Below, in pieces: positions 1-7,355 of a stretch of DNA of 11,275 bases (the stretch's first letter is position 1; each line of letters begins with the position of its first letter). The DNA comes from JAWLFY01 sp964462125 (GTDB lineage: Bacteria > Planctomycetota > Planctomycetia > Pirellulales > Pirellulaceae). The notes under the pieces are model-generated. The model saw nothing but the letters and a program-made list of their open reading frames with translations, ran no database searches and was not told where the DNA came from. The position numbers and the translations under genes were made by a program. The stretch is taken from NCBI GenBank assembly GCA_964462125.1, contig CAYWXT010000194.1:1-11275 (forward strand), given 5' to 3'.

Positions 1-315
1 AACCTGAAAACGGTGTTGAGTGTCTTCGCCTCCAGCTATCTCGGCGGGGATGTCGAAATCCGATTCCGTCCTTCGTTCTTCCCATTCACCGAACCGAGCG
101 TGGAGGTTGACTTCCTGTGGAACGGGAACTGGGTCGAGTTCGGCGGCGCGGGGATGGTCGATCCGAGCGTGTATGCGGCAGTTGGATACGATCCGGACCG
201 GGTGAGCGGATTCGCGTTTGGATTGGGGGTCGAACGGCTCTGCATGCGGCGCCACGGGATCACCGATATCCGGGATCTGTACAGTGGCGACCTGAGGTTT
301 TTGTCCCAGTTCTAG
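1..315 (+). CDS. pheS: Phenylalanine--tRNA ligase alpha subunit, C-terminal part (5' end outside window)
   Basis: This is the last 104 codons of the alpha subunit of phenylalanyl-tRNA synthetase, the cytoplasmic alpha2-beta2 enzyme that attaches phenylalanine to tRNA-Phe. The reading frame is open from base 1, so the start lies left of the window. Class II synthetase signatures are visible: motif 2 as FRPSFFPFTEPSVEVD, the substrate-pocket segment FGGAGMVDP, and motif 3 as GFAFGLGVERL with its ATP-binding arginine. The tail RDLYSGDLRFLSQF is typical of bacterial PheS ends, so the C-terminus is intact. pheT follows on the same strand after 175 bp, which is longer than usual for this pair. The identification is from these motifs and is secure; only the missing N-terminal part cannot be judged. 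Confidence 0.97.
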   Translation, partial: NLKTVLSVFASSYLGGDVEIRFRPSFFPFTEPSVEVDFLWNGNWVEFGGAGMVDPSVYAAVGYDPDRVSGFAFGLGVERLCMRRHGITDIRDLYSGDLRFLSQF

Positions 316-340
316 ACCGACCGACGACCATGGGACGTCC

Positions 341-353
341 GGCTCGCCGAGCC
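341..353. other. Short perfect inverted repeat in the pheS-pheT spacer
   Basis: GGCTCGCCGAGCC can form a 5-bp GC-rich stem with a three-base loop, 25 bases after the pheS stop. It is followed by AAATCGG and not by a run of T, so it is not a convincing intrinsic terminator. It could be an attenuation or pausing element, or chance in GC-rich DNA. Confidence 0.25.
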
Positions 354-370
354 AAATCGGCACCGCCGTT

Positions 371-418
371 GTCCCCCTACGGCACTGTCCCCCTACGGCA
401 CTGTCCCACTACGGCACG
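371..418. repeat. Three tandem copies of a 16-bp unit
   Basis: The unit GTCCCCCTACGGCACT occurs perfectly at 371-386 and 387-402. A third copy at 403-418 differs at two positions (C to A at 408, T to G at 418). The array lies wholly between the pheS stop and the pheT start and ends 72 bases before the pheT ATG. No coding role is visible. It could be a slippage-prone array, a protein-binding site, or a member of a dispersed family. Confidence 0.9.
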
Positions 419-490
419 GATCGTCACCACGTTCGGCACACGGACGGCTTGAAAGTCCATCGTTTTGTTCCGGAAAAGTAGAGAGCCACT

Positions 491-2503
491 ATGCTGGTGA
501 GTTGGAATTGGCTGTCGCGGTACCTTCAGCTGTCGATGGACGTGCGTGAGTTGGAGGACCGTCTCAGCTTTTCGGGGTTGAATCACGAGTCGACCGAAAG
601 CGTCGGCGACGACGTGGTGATCGACTTGGAGGTCACCAGCAACCGTGGAGACTGCCTCGGTCATCTGGGCGTCGCGCGCGAGATCGGCGTGTTGTATGAC
701 CTGCCCGTTTGTCGCCCGCAGCCGCAGCCGGCGACTTCCGGCCCGCCGGTCACGTCGTGTCTGACGGTGGAGAACCGGTTCCTCGAAGCATGTCCGCGGT
801 ACACCGCCCGGTTGGTGCGGGGCATTCAGGTCGCGCCCAGTCCGGCTTGGGTCGCCGAGTCGCTAGCGGCGGTCGGGATCCGGTCGGTGAACAACATCGT
901 CGACGCCACGAACTACGTCATGATGGAGTGCGGCCAGCCACTGCATGCGTTCGACTACGCCACGGTCGCTGGCAAGAAGATCGTCGTTCGCCCGGGGGAG
1001 GCCGGGGAGACAATGGAGGCGATCGATCACCGCGCGTACACCCTCGAGAAGTCGATGTGCGTGATCGCCGACGCGGAGCGGGCCTCGGCGGTGGCGGGGG
1101 TGATGGGGGGAGCGGTTTCGGAAGTGACCGAGTCGACCCGCGACTTGGTGATCGAGTCGGCCATCTTCACGCCGCTTTCGGTTCGGCGTACGGCGCGGGC
1201 ATTGAAGCTGCACAGCCCGTCGTCGTACCGGTTCGAGCGGCGGGTGGACCCTGCCGGGGTGGACTGGGCGAGCCGCCGGGTGTGTGAGTTGATCGTCGAA
1301 TGGGCGGGGGGGGAAATCGCTCCGGGGATCATCGATACGGATCCGGAGGTTCCCCCGCGGGCCCCGATCGTGTTGCGGCCGGGCCAGCTGGAACGCGTTC
1401 TCGGGATCACGATTGACGACCAAGAAGTCGAACGGATCTTGACGGCGCTCGGATGCCAGCGGGGGCCGGCAGCGGGTGCCTATATTCCGCCGTCATGGCG
1501 CCACGACCTGACCCGCGAAGCCGACTTGGTGGAGGAAGTCGCCCGGATTCACGGTTACGACCAGATCCCGCATGACGCTCCGGTCCCGGTGACGCCCAGT
1601 GCGCGGCGACCGTTTGACACAGCGATGGAACGGGTGCGGTGGATTTTGACCGCTTCGGGGTTGAGTGAAGCGATGACGCCGAGTGTGGTGATGGCCAAGC
1701 TCGATGAAACGATTAGCCCTTGGACGCAGCGGCCGGCGCTGAGGACGCAAAGCTCGATGTTGGAAGGGGCCCAGCGTCTCCGCCGGTCCCTGATCCCGAG
1801 TTTGCTCCACAGCCGCGCCCACAACTGGGCCTCGGCAAGCCTGGCGGCGGATCTGTTCGAGGTCGCTCACGTTTACTTGCCCCAGGGTTCGGAAGAGGCA
1901 TTGCCGGTGGAGGAGTACTGTTTGGGGATGGTGTGCGGCGTCGATTTCTTCGAACTTAAAGGGGTCATCGAATCGTTGTGCGGGCGGATGGGGGTTGCTG
2001 AGCCGTTGGGCGTGGAACCGGTCGAGCGGGGCGGGATGGCGGCCGGGGGCACCGTGGCCTTGCGGCTCGGGGAGACGTCCTTTGGGTTTCTGGGATCGGT
2101 CGACGAGCGTTTGCTCAAGCGTTGGAAGCTGCCCGGTCCGGTGGTGGCGGCGGAGTTATCGCTGGGGGTGCTTGTCGGCCGGGCCCAGTTGGTGCCCCAG
2201 CAGCGGGCGATCAGTCCCTTCCCATCGATCGAGCGGGACCTGAATTTTGTCCTTGACGAAACCGTTCATTGGAACGCCTTGGAGCGGACCGTTCGGGCGG
2301 CGGTCGGTTCGGAATTGGCGGGAGTGACCTACCGCGAGACGTATCGCGATGAAGCGAAGGACGGACCGGGGCGCAAGCGAGTGCTGCTCACCGTGCAATT
2401 GCAGAGTCAGCACGAGACCCTCAGTGGGGAGCATGCCGACACGTTGATCGGTGCGATCGTGGGGGCTTGCCGAGACGAACTGCGTGCGGAACTGCTAAGG
2501 TGA
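491..2503 (+). CDS. pheT: Phenylalanine--tRNA ligase beta subunit, short form without the N-terminal OB-fold domain
   Basis: This is the beta subunit of phenylalanyl-tRNA synthetase (670 aa), which completes the alpha2-beta2 enzyme, binds tRNA and edits Tyr-tRNA-Phe. The B1 segment (residues 1-45, MLVSWNWLSRYL) runs directly into VIDLEVTSNRGDCLG, which in E. coli PheT lies after residue 145. The OB-fold (EMAPII-like) tRNA-binding insertion of about 100 residues is therefore absent, which explains the length against about 800 aa for typical bacterial PheT. The B3/B4 editing region follows (CPRYTARLVRGI from residue 101, then GQPLHAFD and SYRFERRVDPA), then B5 (about 289-360, PPSWRHDLTREADLVEEVAR), the catalytic-like core, and a C-terminal FDX-ACB anticodon-binding domain (about 576-670, SPFPSIERDLNFV). 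The HPG motif of the core is replaced by a glycine-rich GGMAAGG. ATG 491 is preceded by weak purine-rich GAGAG. Identity is secure; whether the short form is general in this clade was not tested. Confidence 0.96.
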   Translation: MLVSWNWLSRYLQLSMDVRELEDRLSFSGLNHESTESVGDDVVIDLEVTSNRGDCLGHLGVAREIGVLYDLPVCRPQPQPATSGPPVTSCLTVENRFLEACPRYTARLVRGIQVAPSPAWVAESLAAVGIRSVNNIVDATNYVMMECGQPLHAFDYATVAGKKIVVRPGEAGETMEAIDHRAYTLEKSMCVIADAERASAVAGVMGGAVSEVTESTRDLVIESAIFTPLSVRRTARALKLHSPSSYRFERRVDPAGVDWASRRVCELIVEWAGGEIAPGIIDTDPEVPPRAPIVLRPGQLERVLGITIDDQEVERILTALGCQRGPAAGAYIPPSWRHDLTREADLVEEVARIHGYDQIPHDAPVPVTPSARRPFDTAMERVRWILTASGLSEAMTPSVVMAKLDETISPWTQRPALRTQSSMLEGAQRLRRSLIPSLLHSRAHNWASASLAADLFEVAHVYLPQGSEEALPVEEYCLGMVCGVDFFELKGVIESLCGRMGVAEPLGVEPVERGGMAAGGTVALRLGETSFGFLGSVDERLLKRWKLPGPVVAAELSLGVLVGRAQLVPQQRAISPFPSIERDLNFVLDETVHWNALERTVRAAVGSELAGVTYRETYRDEAKDGPGRKRVLLTVQLQSQHETLSGEHADTLIGAIVGACRDELRAELLR

Positions 2504-2599
2504 TCATCAGTTGGACGTCGCCTTGATTGGCTGAGACCGGAAGGCTGGGTTTGGAAGGCGATCGTACGTCCTGTTCGACACGGTAGACAAAGAGTAACG

Positions 2600-4186
2600 A
2601 TGAGCGTCAATCCGATCGATTTGTCGGTCTACGGAATCGAGGTGGACGACGTGATCCGCAACGCGACGCCGGCGCGGCTGTATGAGTCCGCCATCATCGA
2701 CGAGGACGCCGTGATCGCAGCGTCGGGCGCCTTGGCGACCCGCAGCGGCGACAAGACCGGGCGGAGCCCCAAGGACAAGCGGATCGTCGACGAGCCGGGC
2801 ACCAGCGACGACATCTGGTGGGGCGAGATCAACATGCGGTTGACCTCGCGGTCGTTTTCGATCAACCGCCAGCGGGCGATCGATTACCTGAATACGCGCC
2901 GACGGATCTTCGTCTTTGACGGTTTCGCTGGCTGGGACCCTGCCTACCAGATCCGGGTCCGTGTGATCGCCGAAAGCGCCTATCACGCCCTGTTCATGCA
3001 CAACATGTTGATCCGGCCGACTGCCGAGCAGTTGCAGAACTTTGGCGATCCGGACATCGTGATTTTCAACGCTGGCTCGTTTCCGGCGAATCCCTACACG
3101 GCACAGATGACCAGCACGACCAGCATCGACTTGTCGTTTGAGCAGGGTGAGCTGGTGATTTTGGGAACGCAATACGCCGGGGAGATGAAGAAGGGCGTCT
3201 TCACGGTGATGAACTACCTGATGCCGCGGCGGGGTGTGTTGAGTATGCACTGCAGCGCGAACGAGTCGGACACGGGGCAGGTGGCGTTGTTCTTTGGGCT
3301 CTCGGGGACGGGCAAGACGACCCTTTCGACCGACCCCCGGCGACGGTTGATCGGCGATGATGAGCACTGTTGGAGCGACGACGGGATCTTCAACATCGAG
3401 GGTGGTTGTTACGCCAAGGTGATCCATCTGAATGAAGAGCACGAGCCGGAGATTTTCCGCGCGATCCGTTATGGGGCGGTATTGGAGAACGTGGTCTTTG
3501 ACGAGGCGACCCATGAGGTCAATTACGACGACGCGTCGATCACCGAGAACACTCGGGTGGCGTACCCGATCGACTTCATCGAGAACGCCAAGATCCCGTG
3601 TGTTGGCGGCCACCCGGCGAACATCATCTTTTTGACCTGCGACGCGTTCGGCGTCTTGCCCCCGGTGGCGAAGCTGACGCCGGAGCAGGCGATGTACCAC
3701 TTCATCAGCGGTTACACGGCGAAGGTGGCGGGGACGGAAATGCACGTCACCGAGCCCACCGCCACCTTCAGTGCCTGTTTCGGCGCTGCGTTTTTGGTGT
3801 GGCATCCGGCCAAGTACGCCGAATTGCTGGCGGCTCGAATACGGCAGCACGGCAGCCAGGTGTGGCTGGTCAACACCGGTTGGACCGGCGGGGCTTATGG
3901 CACGGGGACGCGGATGAGTCTTCAGCACACCCGCCGCATCATCGACGCGATCCACGACGGCACGCTTGATGCGGCCGAATGCTGGACCGACTCTCGGTTC
4001 GGATTCCAGGTCCCCATGTGTTGCAACCCGATCCCGCCGAAGATGCTCTGGCCCCGCGACGCGTGGCCTGATCCGGAATCGTACGACAGCATGGCACGGC
4101 GGCTGGCGGACCTTTTTCAGCAGAACTTCCGGCAATTTGAATCGGGCGCCAGCGAGGCGATTTGCGAAGCGGGTCCGACGCGGTAG
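2600..4186 (+). CDS. pckA: Phosphoenolpyruvate carboxykinase (ATP)
   Basis: This cytoplasmic enzyme (528 aa, close to E. coli PckA at 540) converts oxaloacetate and ATP to phosphoenolpyruvate, CO2 and ADP, the entry step of gluconeogenesis. The N-terminal SGDKTGRSPKDKR carries the substrate-binding arginine. GTQYAGEMKKGVFTVMNYLMP carries the paired active-site lysines. The kinase-type P-loop GLSGTGKT is at residues 233-240 (Lys239) and is followed by the metal-binding GDDEHCW (Asp253-Asp254). Further family signatures are SGYTAKVAGTE, TFSACFGAAF and NTGWTGGAYGTG. No key residue is missing. ATG 2600 follows AAAGAG, a weak ribosome binding site, and the 96-bp gap after pheT shows no clear promoter or terminator. 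Co-transcription with pheT is possible but unproven. The ATP-dependent family is chosen over the GTP-dependent one from these motifs. Confidence 0.97.
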   Translation: MSVNPIDLSVYGIEVDDVIRNATPARLYESAIIDEDAVIAASGALATRSGDKTGRSPKDKRIVDEPGTSDDIWWGEINMRLTSRSFSINRQRAIDYLNTRRRIFVFDGFAGWDPAYQIRVRVIAESAYHALFMHNMLIRPTAEQLQNFGDPDIVIFNAGSFPANPYTAQMTSTTSIDLSFEQGELVILGTQYAGEMKKGVFTVMNYLMPRRGVLSMHCSANESDTGQVALFFGLSGTGKTTLSTDPRRRLIGDDEHCWSDDGIFNIEGGCYAKVIHLNEEHEPEIFRAIRYGAVLENVVFDEATHEVNYDDASITENTRVAYPIDFIENAKIPCVGGHPANIIFLTCDAFGVLPPVAKLTPEQAMYHFISGYTAKVAGTEMHVTEPTATFSACFGAAFLVWHPAKYAELLAARIRQHGSQVWLVNTGWTGGAYGTGTRMSLQHTRRIIDAIHDGTLDAAECWTDSRFGFQVPMCCNPIPPKMLWPRDAWPDPESYDSMARRLADLFQQNFRQFESGASEAICEAGPTR

Positions 4187-4270
4187 GCGCTCAACTGCCT
4201 CGCTTTCTGGCCTTTCGACATTTTTCCTGCCTGGGTCCGTGATTTGCACGCCCGAGGGGGGCTGCGGCGG

Positions 4271-4297
4271 CTTGCCGCTCGGCCTTCGTCGTATACT
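4271..4297 (+). promoter_or_regulatory. Candidate promoter for the NfeD cluster
   Basis: TATACT at 4292-4297 is one base from the TATAAT consensus -10 box and lies 59 bases before the GTG start of the long NfeD gene. The best -35 candidate is CTTGCC or TTGCCG at 4271-4277, with a short spacer of 14-15 bases, so only the -10 half is persuasive. The 169-bp gap after pckA is the natural place for a promoter. Confidence 0.4.
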
Positions 4298-4345
4298 GAA
4301 AGCGGCCTTGTTGGGCCGTTGCGGACTGGATCGCGGATGTTTATC

Positions 4346-4352
4346 GGAGAGG
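4346..4352 (+). promoter_or_regulatory. Ribosome binding site that fixes the GTG start of the long NfeD gene
   Basis: GGAGAGG is a strong Shine-Dalgarno sequence, with its GGAG six bases from the GTG at 4356. It separates this start from in-frame alternatives farther upstream, which would run into pckA, and from the out-of-frame ATG at 4337. Confidence 0.8.
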
Positions 4353-4355
4353 AAC

Positions 4356-6578
4356 GTGCAGGCGCGTCGTGGGTATTTTCCAAGTTGGCCAAGATTGTTG
4401 GGTCGTATCCCGAGCTGGGTGACTCCGGTCATCGCTGTGGCCCAGGTCACCGCGTTGGCGATCGCCGGCGGGTGGTCGGCGGCGTTGGCCCAAGGGCCGG
4501 AGGCGGGTCCGGCGGGGGGCGAACGGGGAATCTTGCTCGACGTCTCGGTGCCGCTGACGGAGGCTTCCGCCTCATCGCTGGTCGCCCAATTGCGGTCACT
4601 TGGCGAGAACGTCGCCGGGGAAGGTCGCCGGACCGTGGTGATGCGGTACGGCGCCGACGCCTCCGGCGGATCGGAAACGGATTTTGAAAGCGCCCTGAAG
4701 CTCGCCCGCGCGATGACCTCGCCGGAGCTGCGACGGCTCAAACTGGTTTCCTGGGTCGAGGGCGAGCTCGACGGGCATTCCACCTTGCCGATTCTGGCAT
4801 CGGATGTGTTGGTGGTTGGTCCGCAGGGCAGTCTTGGCGACGCCAGTGCGGGTGAGTCGTCGATGGATGAGACGGTGGCCTTGAGTTATCAGGCGATCGC
4901 GGAGCGGCGTGCGGTCTTTCCCCCTGCGGTGGTCACGGCCCTGGTCGACCCTGGGGCCGAGTTAGCACAGGTCGACAAGGTCGGCGGGGGGCAGACGTTG
5001 GCGGCCGGGGGGGAATTGCAGCAGCTTCGCGAGGAGGGCGAGGCGTTGCGGGAGGAGGTTTGGAGCGCCGACGGGGTGCCGTTGAGACTGGACGCCGATC
5101 GTCTCCGTTCGGCCCGCATCGCCGCCCAGGTCATCGGCACGACCGACGCGCTGTCGGAACATTTGGGGCTGGCGGTTTTGGAACCACTCTCCGCCGCGGC
5201 GGCCGACGGGGAGGTGGAGGGGGTATTGTTGGAGATCGTCGGTTCGATCTCTGCGAACCGTTCCCGGCGGTGGCAGGCGAATCTGTCAGCGACCCTCGAT
5301 TCGGGCGAGACGAACACGTGGCTGGTGGCGATCGACTCCCATGGCGGGCGTTTGTCCGAGAGCGCCACGCTGGCCGGCTGGTTTGCCCAGCCGAGCCCGC
5401 CGCTGCAGACGGTGGCAGGTGTGATCCGGGGTGAAGCGAGGGGGGACGCGGCATTGGTGGCGCTGGCCTGCAAGCCGCTGTTGATGACCCCGGGTTCAAC
5501 GTTGGGAGGCCCCGGATCGGAGGCGATGGCCCGGCGGGAGATCGCGGCGCAACGGGAGCTGATTTCGTTGGTGGCCCGTGAGACGCGGCGTTCGGAATCG
5601 CTCATCCGTGGCCTGCTCGATCACGAATCAGACGTCTATCGTTACACCAATCGCCGCACCGGCAGGGTCCGATATGCCACGGAGGAGGAGATCGTCGCGG
5701 GGGCAGAAGACGCGGAGTTGGAGCGGGATCGTTGGGAGCGTGGTGAGCAGATCGACCTGGCGGACGGTTTGTCGGCCGCCGAGGCGGTGGAGCTGGGGTT
5801 GGCCGATGGCCGCACCGACTCGCTCGAGTCGGCCGCCCGGAGGATTGGGTTTTCGGAGATTCCGCCGGAAGCCTCGGACCGCACCATCGTTCGCTTCGTC
5901 GAGCGGATCGGCCGCAGCCAGACGCTGGCGTTCTTCCTGCTATTCCTCGGGTTCGTGATGCTCTCGTCCGAGGCGAGTGCGCCGGGGGTGGGGGTTCCCG
6001 GCTTCATCGCGCTGCTCTGTTTCGCCTGTTTCTTCTGGATCAAATTTCTTTCTGGGACGGCGGAGTGGTTGGAGATGATGGCCTTTGCCCTCGGGATCCT
6101 GTGCATCGGCATCGAGTTGTTCGTGGTCCCTGGATTCGGAGTCTTTGGGGTCGGCGGGTTGGCGTTGACCATGCTTGGTGTGGTACTGATGAGCCAGACC
6201 TTCGTCGTTCCCCGCAACGCGTATCAATTGGAGATTCTGACGCGGGGGATTTGGACGGCATTGGGAAGTGCAGGTGGGTTGATCCTTGGGGTGGTCCTGA
6301 TTCGCGCCATGCTTCCCCACGTACCGCTGTTCCGGGGACTCGTGATGGAGACCCCGGATGCGGTGATGACCGACACGAAGGAGCGGCTCACCGACTTCGC
6401 GCACTTGGAAGGCTGCGAAGGGGTCACAACGACACCGCTTCGACCGTCGGGCAAAGCCCGGTTCGAGGAGCAGATCGTCGGGGTCGTCAGCGATGGAACG
6501 GCAATCGGTTCAGGAGAATCGATCCGAGTCACCGAGGTCCACGGGAATCGCATCGTCGTGGAGCGGATGGAGTCCTGA
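4356..6578 (+). CDS. Long NfeD-family membrane protein with two degenerate ClpP-like domains
   Basis: This 740-aa protein belongs to the NfeD1b group, membrane proteins that pair a ClpP-class serine protease fold with a C-terminal OB fold and usually neighbour flotillin-like genes. The GTG start gives a basic N-terminus and a hydrophobic stretch ending AALAQG, a probable signal peptide (about 1-45). Two ClpP-like halves follow. The first (about 50-260) has ASGGSETDFESALKLA and ASDVLVVGPQGSLG. The second (about 290-480) has DSHGGRLSESATLAGW and ALACKPLLMTPGSTLGG. About five membrane segments lie near 521-538, 547-568, 573-593, 595-615 and 632-655, then an OB-like domain (about 686-740, LRPSGKARFEEQIVGVVSDG). 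Compared by eye with archaeal PH1510, the catalytic serine column is glycine in both halves, and the catalytic lysine is arginine in the second half and missing in the first. Proteolysis is therefore doubtful. The stop overlaps the next start by one base (TGATG), implying coupled translation with the short NfeD. Family call is firm; function is inferred. Confidence 0.88.
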   Translation: MQARRGYFPSWPRLLGRIPSWVTPVIAVAQVTALAIAGGWSAALAQGPEAGPAGGERGILLDVSVPLTEASASSLVAQLRSLGENVAGEGRRTVVMRYGADASGGSETDFESALKLARAMTSPELRRLKLVSWVEGELDGHSTLPILASDVLVVGPQGSLGDASAGESSMDETVALSYQAIAERRAVFPPAVVTALVDPGAELAQVDKVGGGQTLAAGGELQQLREEGEALREEVWSADGVPLRLDADRLRSARIAAQVIGTTDALSEHLGLAVLEPLSAAAADGEVEGVLLEIVGSISANRSRRWQANLSATLDSGETNTWLVAIDSHGGRLSESATLAGWFAQPSPPLQTVAGVIRGEARGDAALVALACKPLLMTPGSTLGGPGSEAMARREIAAQRELISLVARETRRSESLIRGLLDHESDVYRYTNRRTGRVRYATEEEIVAGAEDAELERDRWERGEQIDLADGLSAAEAVELGLADGRTDSLESAARRIGFSEIPPEASDRTIVRFVERIGRSQTLAFFLLFLGFVMLSSEASAPGVGVPGFIALLCFACFFWIKFLSGTAEWLEMMAFALGILCIGIELFVVPGFGVFGVGGLALTMLGVVLMSQTFVVPRNAYQLEILTRGIWTALGSAGGLILGVVLIRAMLPHVPLFRGLVMETPDAVMTDTKERLTDFAHLEGCEGVTTTPLRPSGKARFEEQIVGVVSDGTAIGSGESIRVTEVHGNRIVVERMES

Positions 6579-7156
6579 TGACCCTGATCTACGCGGCAGC
6601 CCTGTTCGTTCTCTGTTACGCGCTGATGGTGACCGAGTTCTTCATCCCCAGTGGCGGCTTGATCAGCATTGGGGCGGTGGTGGCCGCGATCGCCGCGGTC
6701 GTGATCGCGTTTACGCATAGCGCTCATGCGGGGCTGTCGATGATCGTCCTGTTTCTCATTACCACGCCGCTGGTCATGATGACGCTGGTGAGGGTTTGGC
6801 CCAAGACGTCGTTGGGTCAGCAGATGTTGAACCGCATGCCAGGGGAGCTTGCCCCGGGAGCGGCGCCTCGGATCACGCCCCGCGGCACGCCCCTGCACGA
6901 GCTGGTCGGCCAACTGGGGATCGCGCAAACCGACCTCCTGCCCGCCGGCCGGGTCGTCGTCGCGGGAGAAAAGCTGGATGCGGTCAGCGAGGGAGTCGCC
7001 ATCGACCAGGGAACCCCGATCATCATCACGCGGCTGCAAGGAAGCCGGATTCGAGTCCGCCCGGCCAGTGAGCGGGAGCTGCAGGCCGCGGAGGCGTCAG
7101 GTCGGCCCCACTCGCCAGCCGCCCTGGAATCGCTGGACCTCGAGGAACTGGAGTAG
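6578..7156 (+). CDS. Short NfeD-family membrane protein
   Basis: This 192-aa protein is a short NfeD: membrane segments followed by an OB fold, without a protease domain. Hydrophobic helices are seen at about residues 3-22, 28-48 and 52-74. A proline- and glycine-rich linker follows, then the OB-like domain at about 108-162 (LVGQLGIAQTDLLPAGRVVVAGEKLDAVSEG read in parts: LLPAGRVVV, GEKLDAVSEG, ITRLQGSRIRV). The LPAGRV core is typical of NfeD soluble domains. The tail (163-192) is acidic and probably disordered. ATG 6578 shares its A with the TGA stop of the long NfeD, so the two are probably made from one transcript in linked amounts. NfeD OB domains are thought to interact with SPFH proteins, and floA lies just downstream. 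The family call is from architecture and motifs; no reaction is expected. Confidence 0.88.
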   Translation: MTLIYAAALFVLCYALMVTEFFIPSGGLISIGAVVAAIAAVVIAFTHSAHAGLSMIVLFLITTPLVMMTLVRVWPKTSLGQQMLNRMPGELAPGAAPRITPRGTPLHELVGQLGIAQTDLLPAGRVVVAGEKLDAVSEGVAIDQGTPIIITRLQGSRIRVRPASERELQAAEASGRPHSPAALESLDLEELE

Positions 7157-7163
7157 GCGCCCC

Positions 7164-7193
7164 GGTTGCTGGAGTCAGGGTTGCTGGAGTCAG
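7164..7193. repeat. Perfect 15-bp tandem duplication after the short NfeD gene
   Basis: GGTTGCTGGAGTCAG occurs at 7164-7178 and again at 7179-7193 without mismatch, starting eight bases after the TAG stop. The last coding bases, GAACTGGAGTAGG, resemble the unit, so the array may have grown from the 3' end of the gene by slippage. Confidence 0.85.
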
Positions 7194-7205
7194 CGCTCCG
7201 GTTGG

Positions 7206-7237
7206 TTGACAGGGGGCCGACCGGGCGGGACGATAAA
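7206..7237 (+). promoter_or_regulatory. Possible promoter upstream of floA
   Basis: TTGACA at 7206-7211 matches the -35 consensus exactly. The nearest -10-like sequence, GATAAA at 7232-7237, matches four of six bases but is 20 bases away, longer than the usual 17. The 199-bp gap between the short NfeD and floA makes a separate promoter plausible. It would give a leader of about 115 bases. Confidence 0.3.
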
Positions 7238-7355
7238 GCCGCATCTGGGCTCGGTATTTTCAAATGGAGCCGAGGGCCAGCCGTGAACCTCGTTGTTCGA
7301 CGTGGTCGACGAAGCGGCTGGGCCGCTCCGCATGTTCAGCATGGGATGACTGATA

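Noticed and set aside
4252..4282. GC-rich inverted repeat after pckA as an intrinsic terminator
   Set aside because: The stem is short and interrupted (GCGGC/GCCGC with mismatched flanks) and no T run follows.
3966..4355. Upstream extension of the long NfeD gene to an ATG inside pckA
   Set aside because: It would overlap about 220 bases of pckA and bury the signal peptide. GTG 4356 has a strong ribosome binding site and gives a normal secretory N-terminus.
2507..4783. A 758-codon open frame on the minus strand opposite pckA
   Set aside because: It lies antisense to a complete pckA with all family motifs and runs on into the spacer and the long NfeD gene. Its translation is rich in Arg, Pro, His and Ala with no recognisable domain, as expected for a shadow frame in GC-rich DNA.
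6224..7039. 271-codon minus-strand open frame opposite the NfeD genes
   Set aside because: It is antisense to two well-supported membrane proteins and shows a low-complexity, His/Arg/Asp-rich translation without a family signature.
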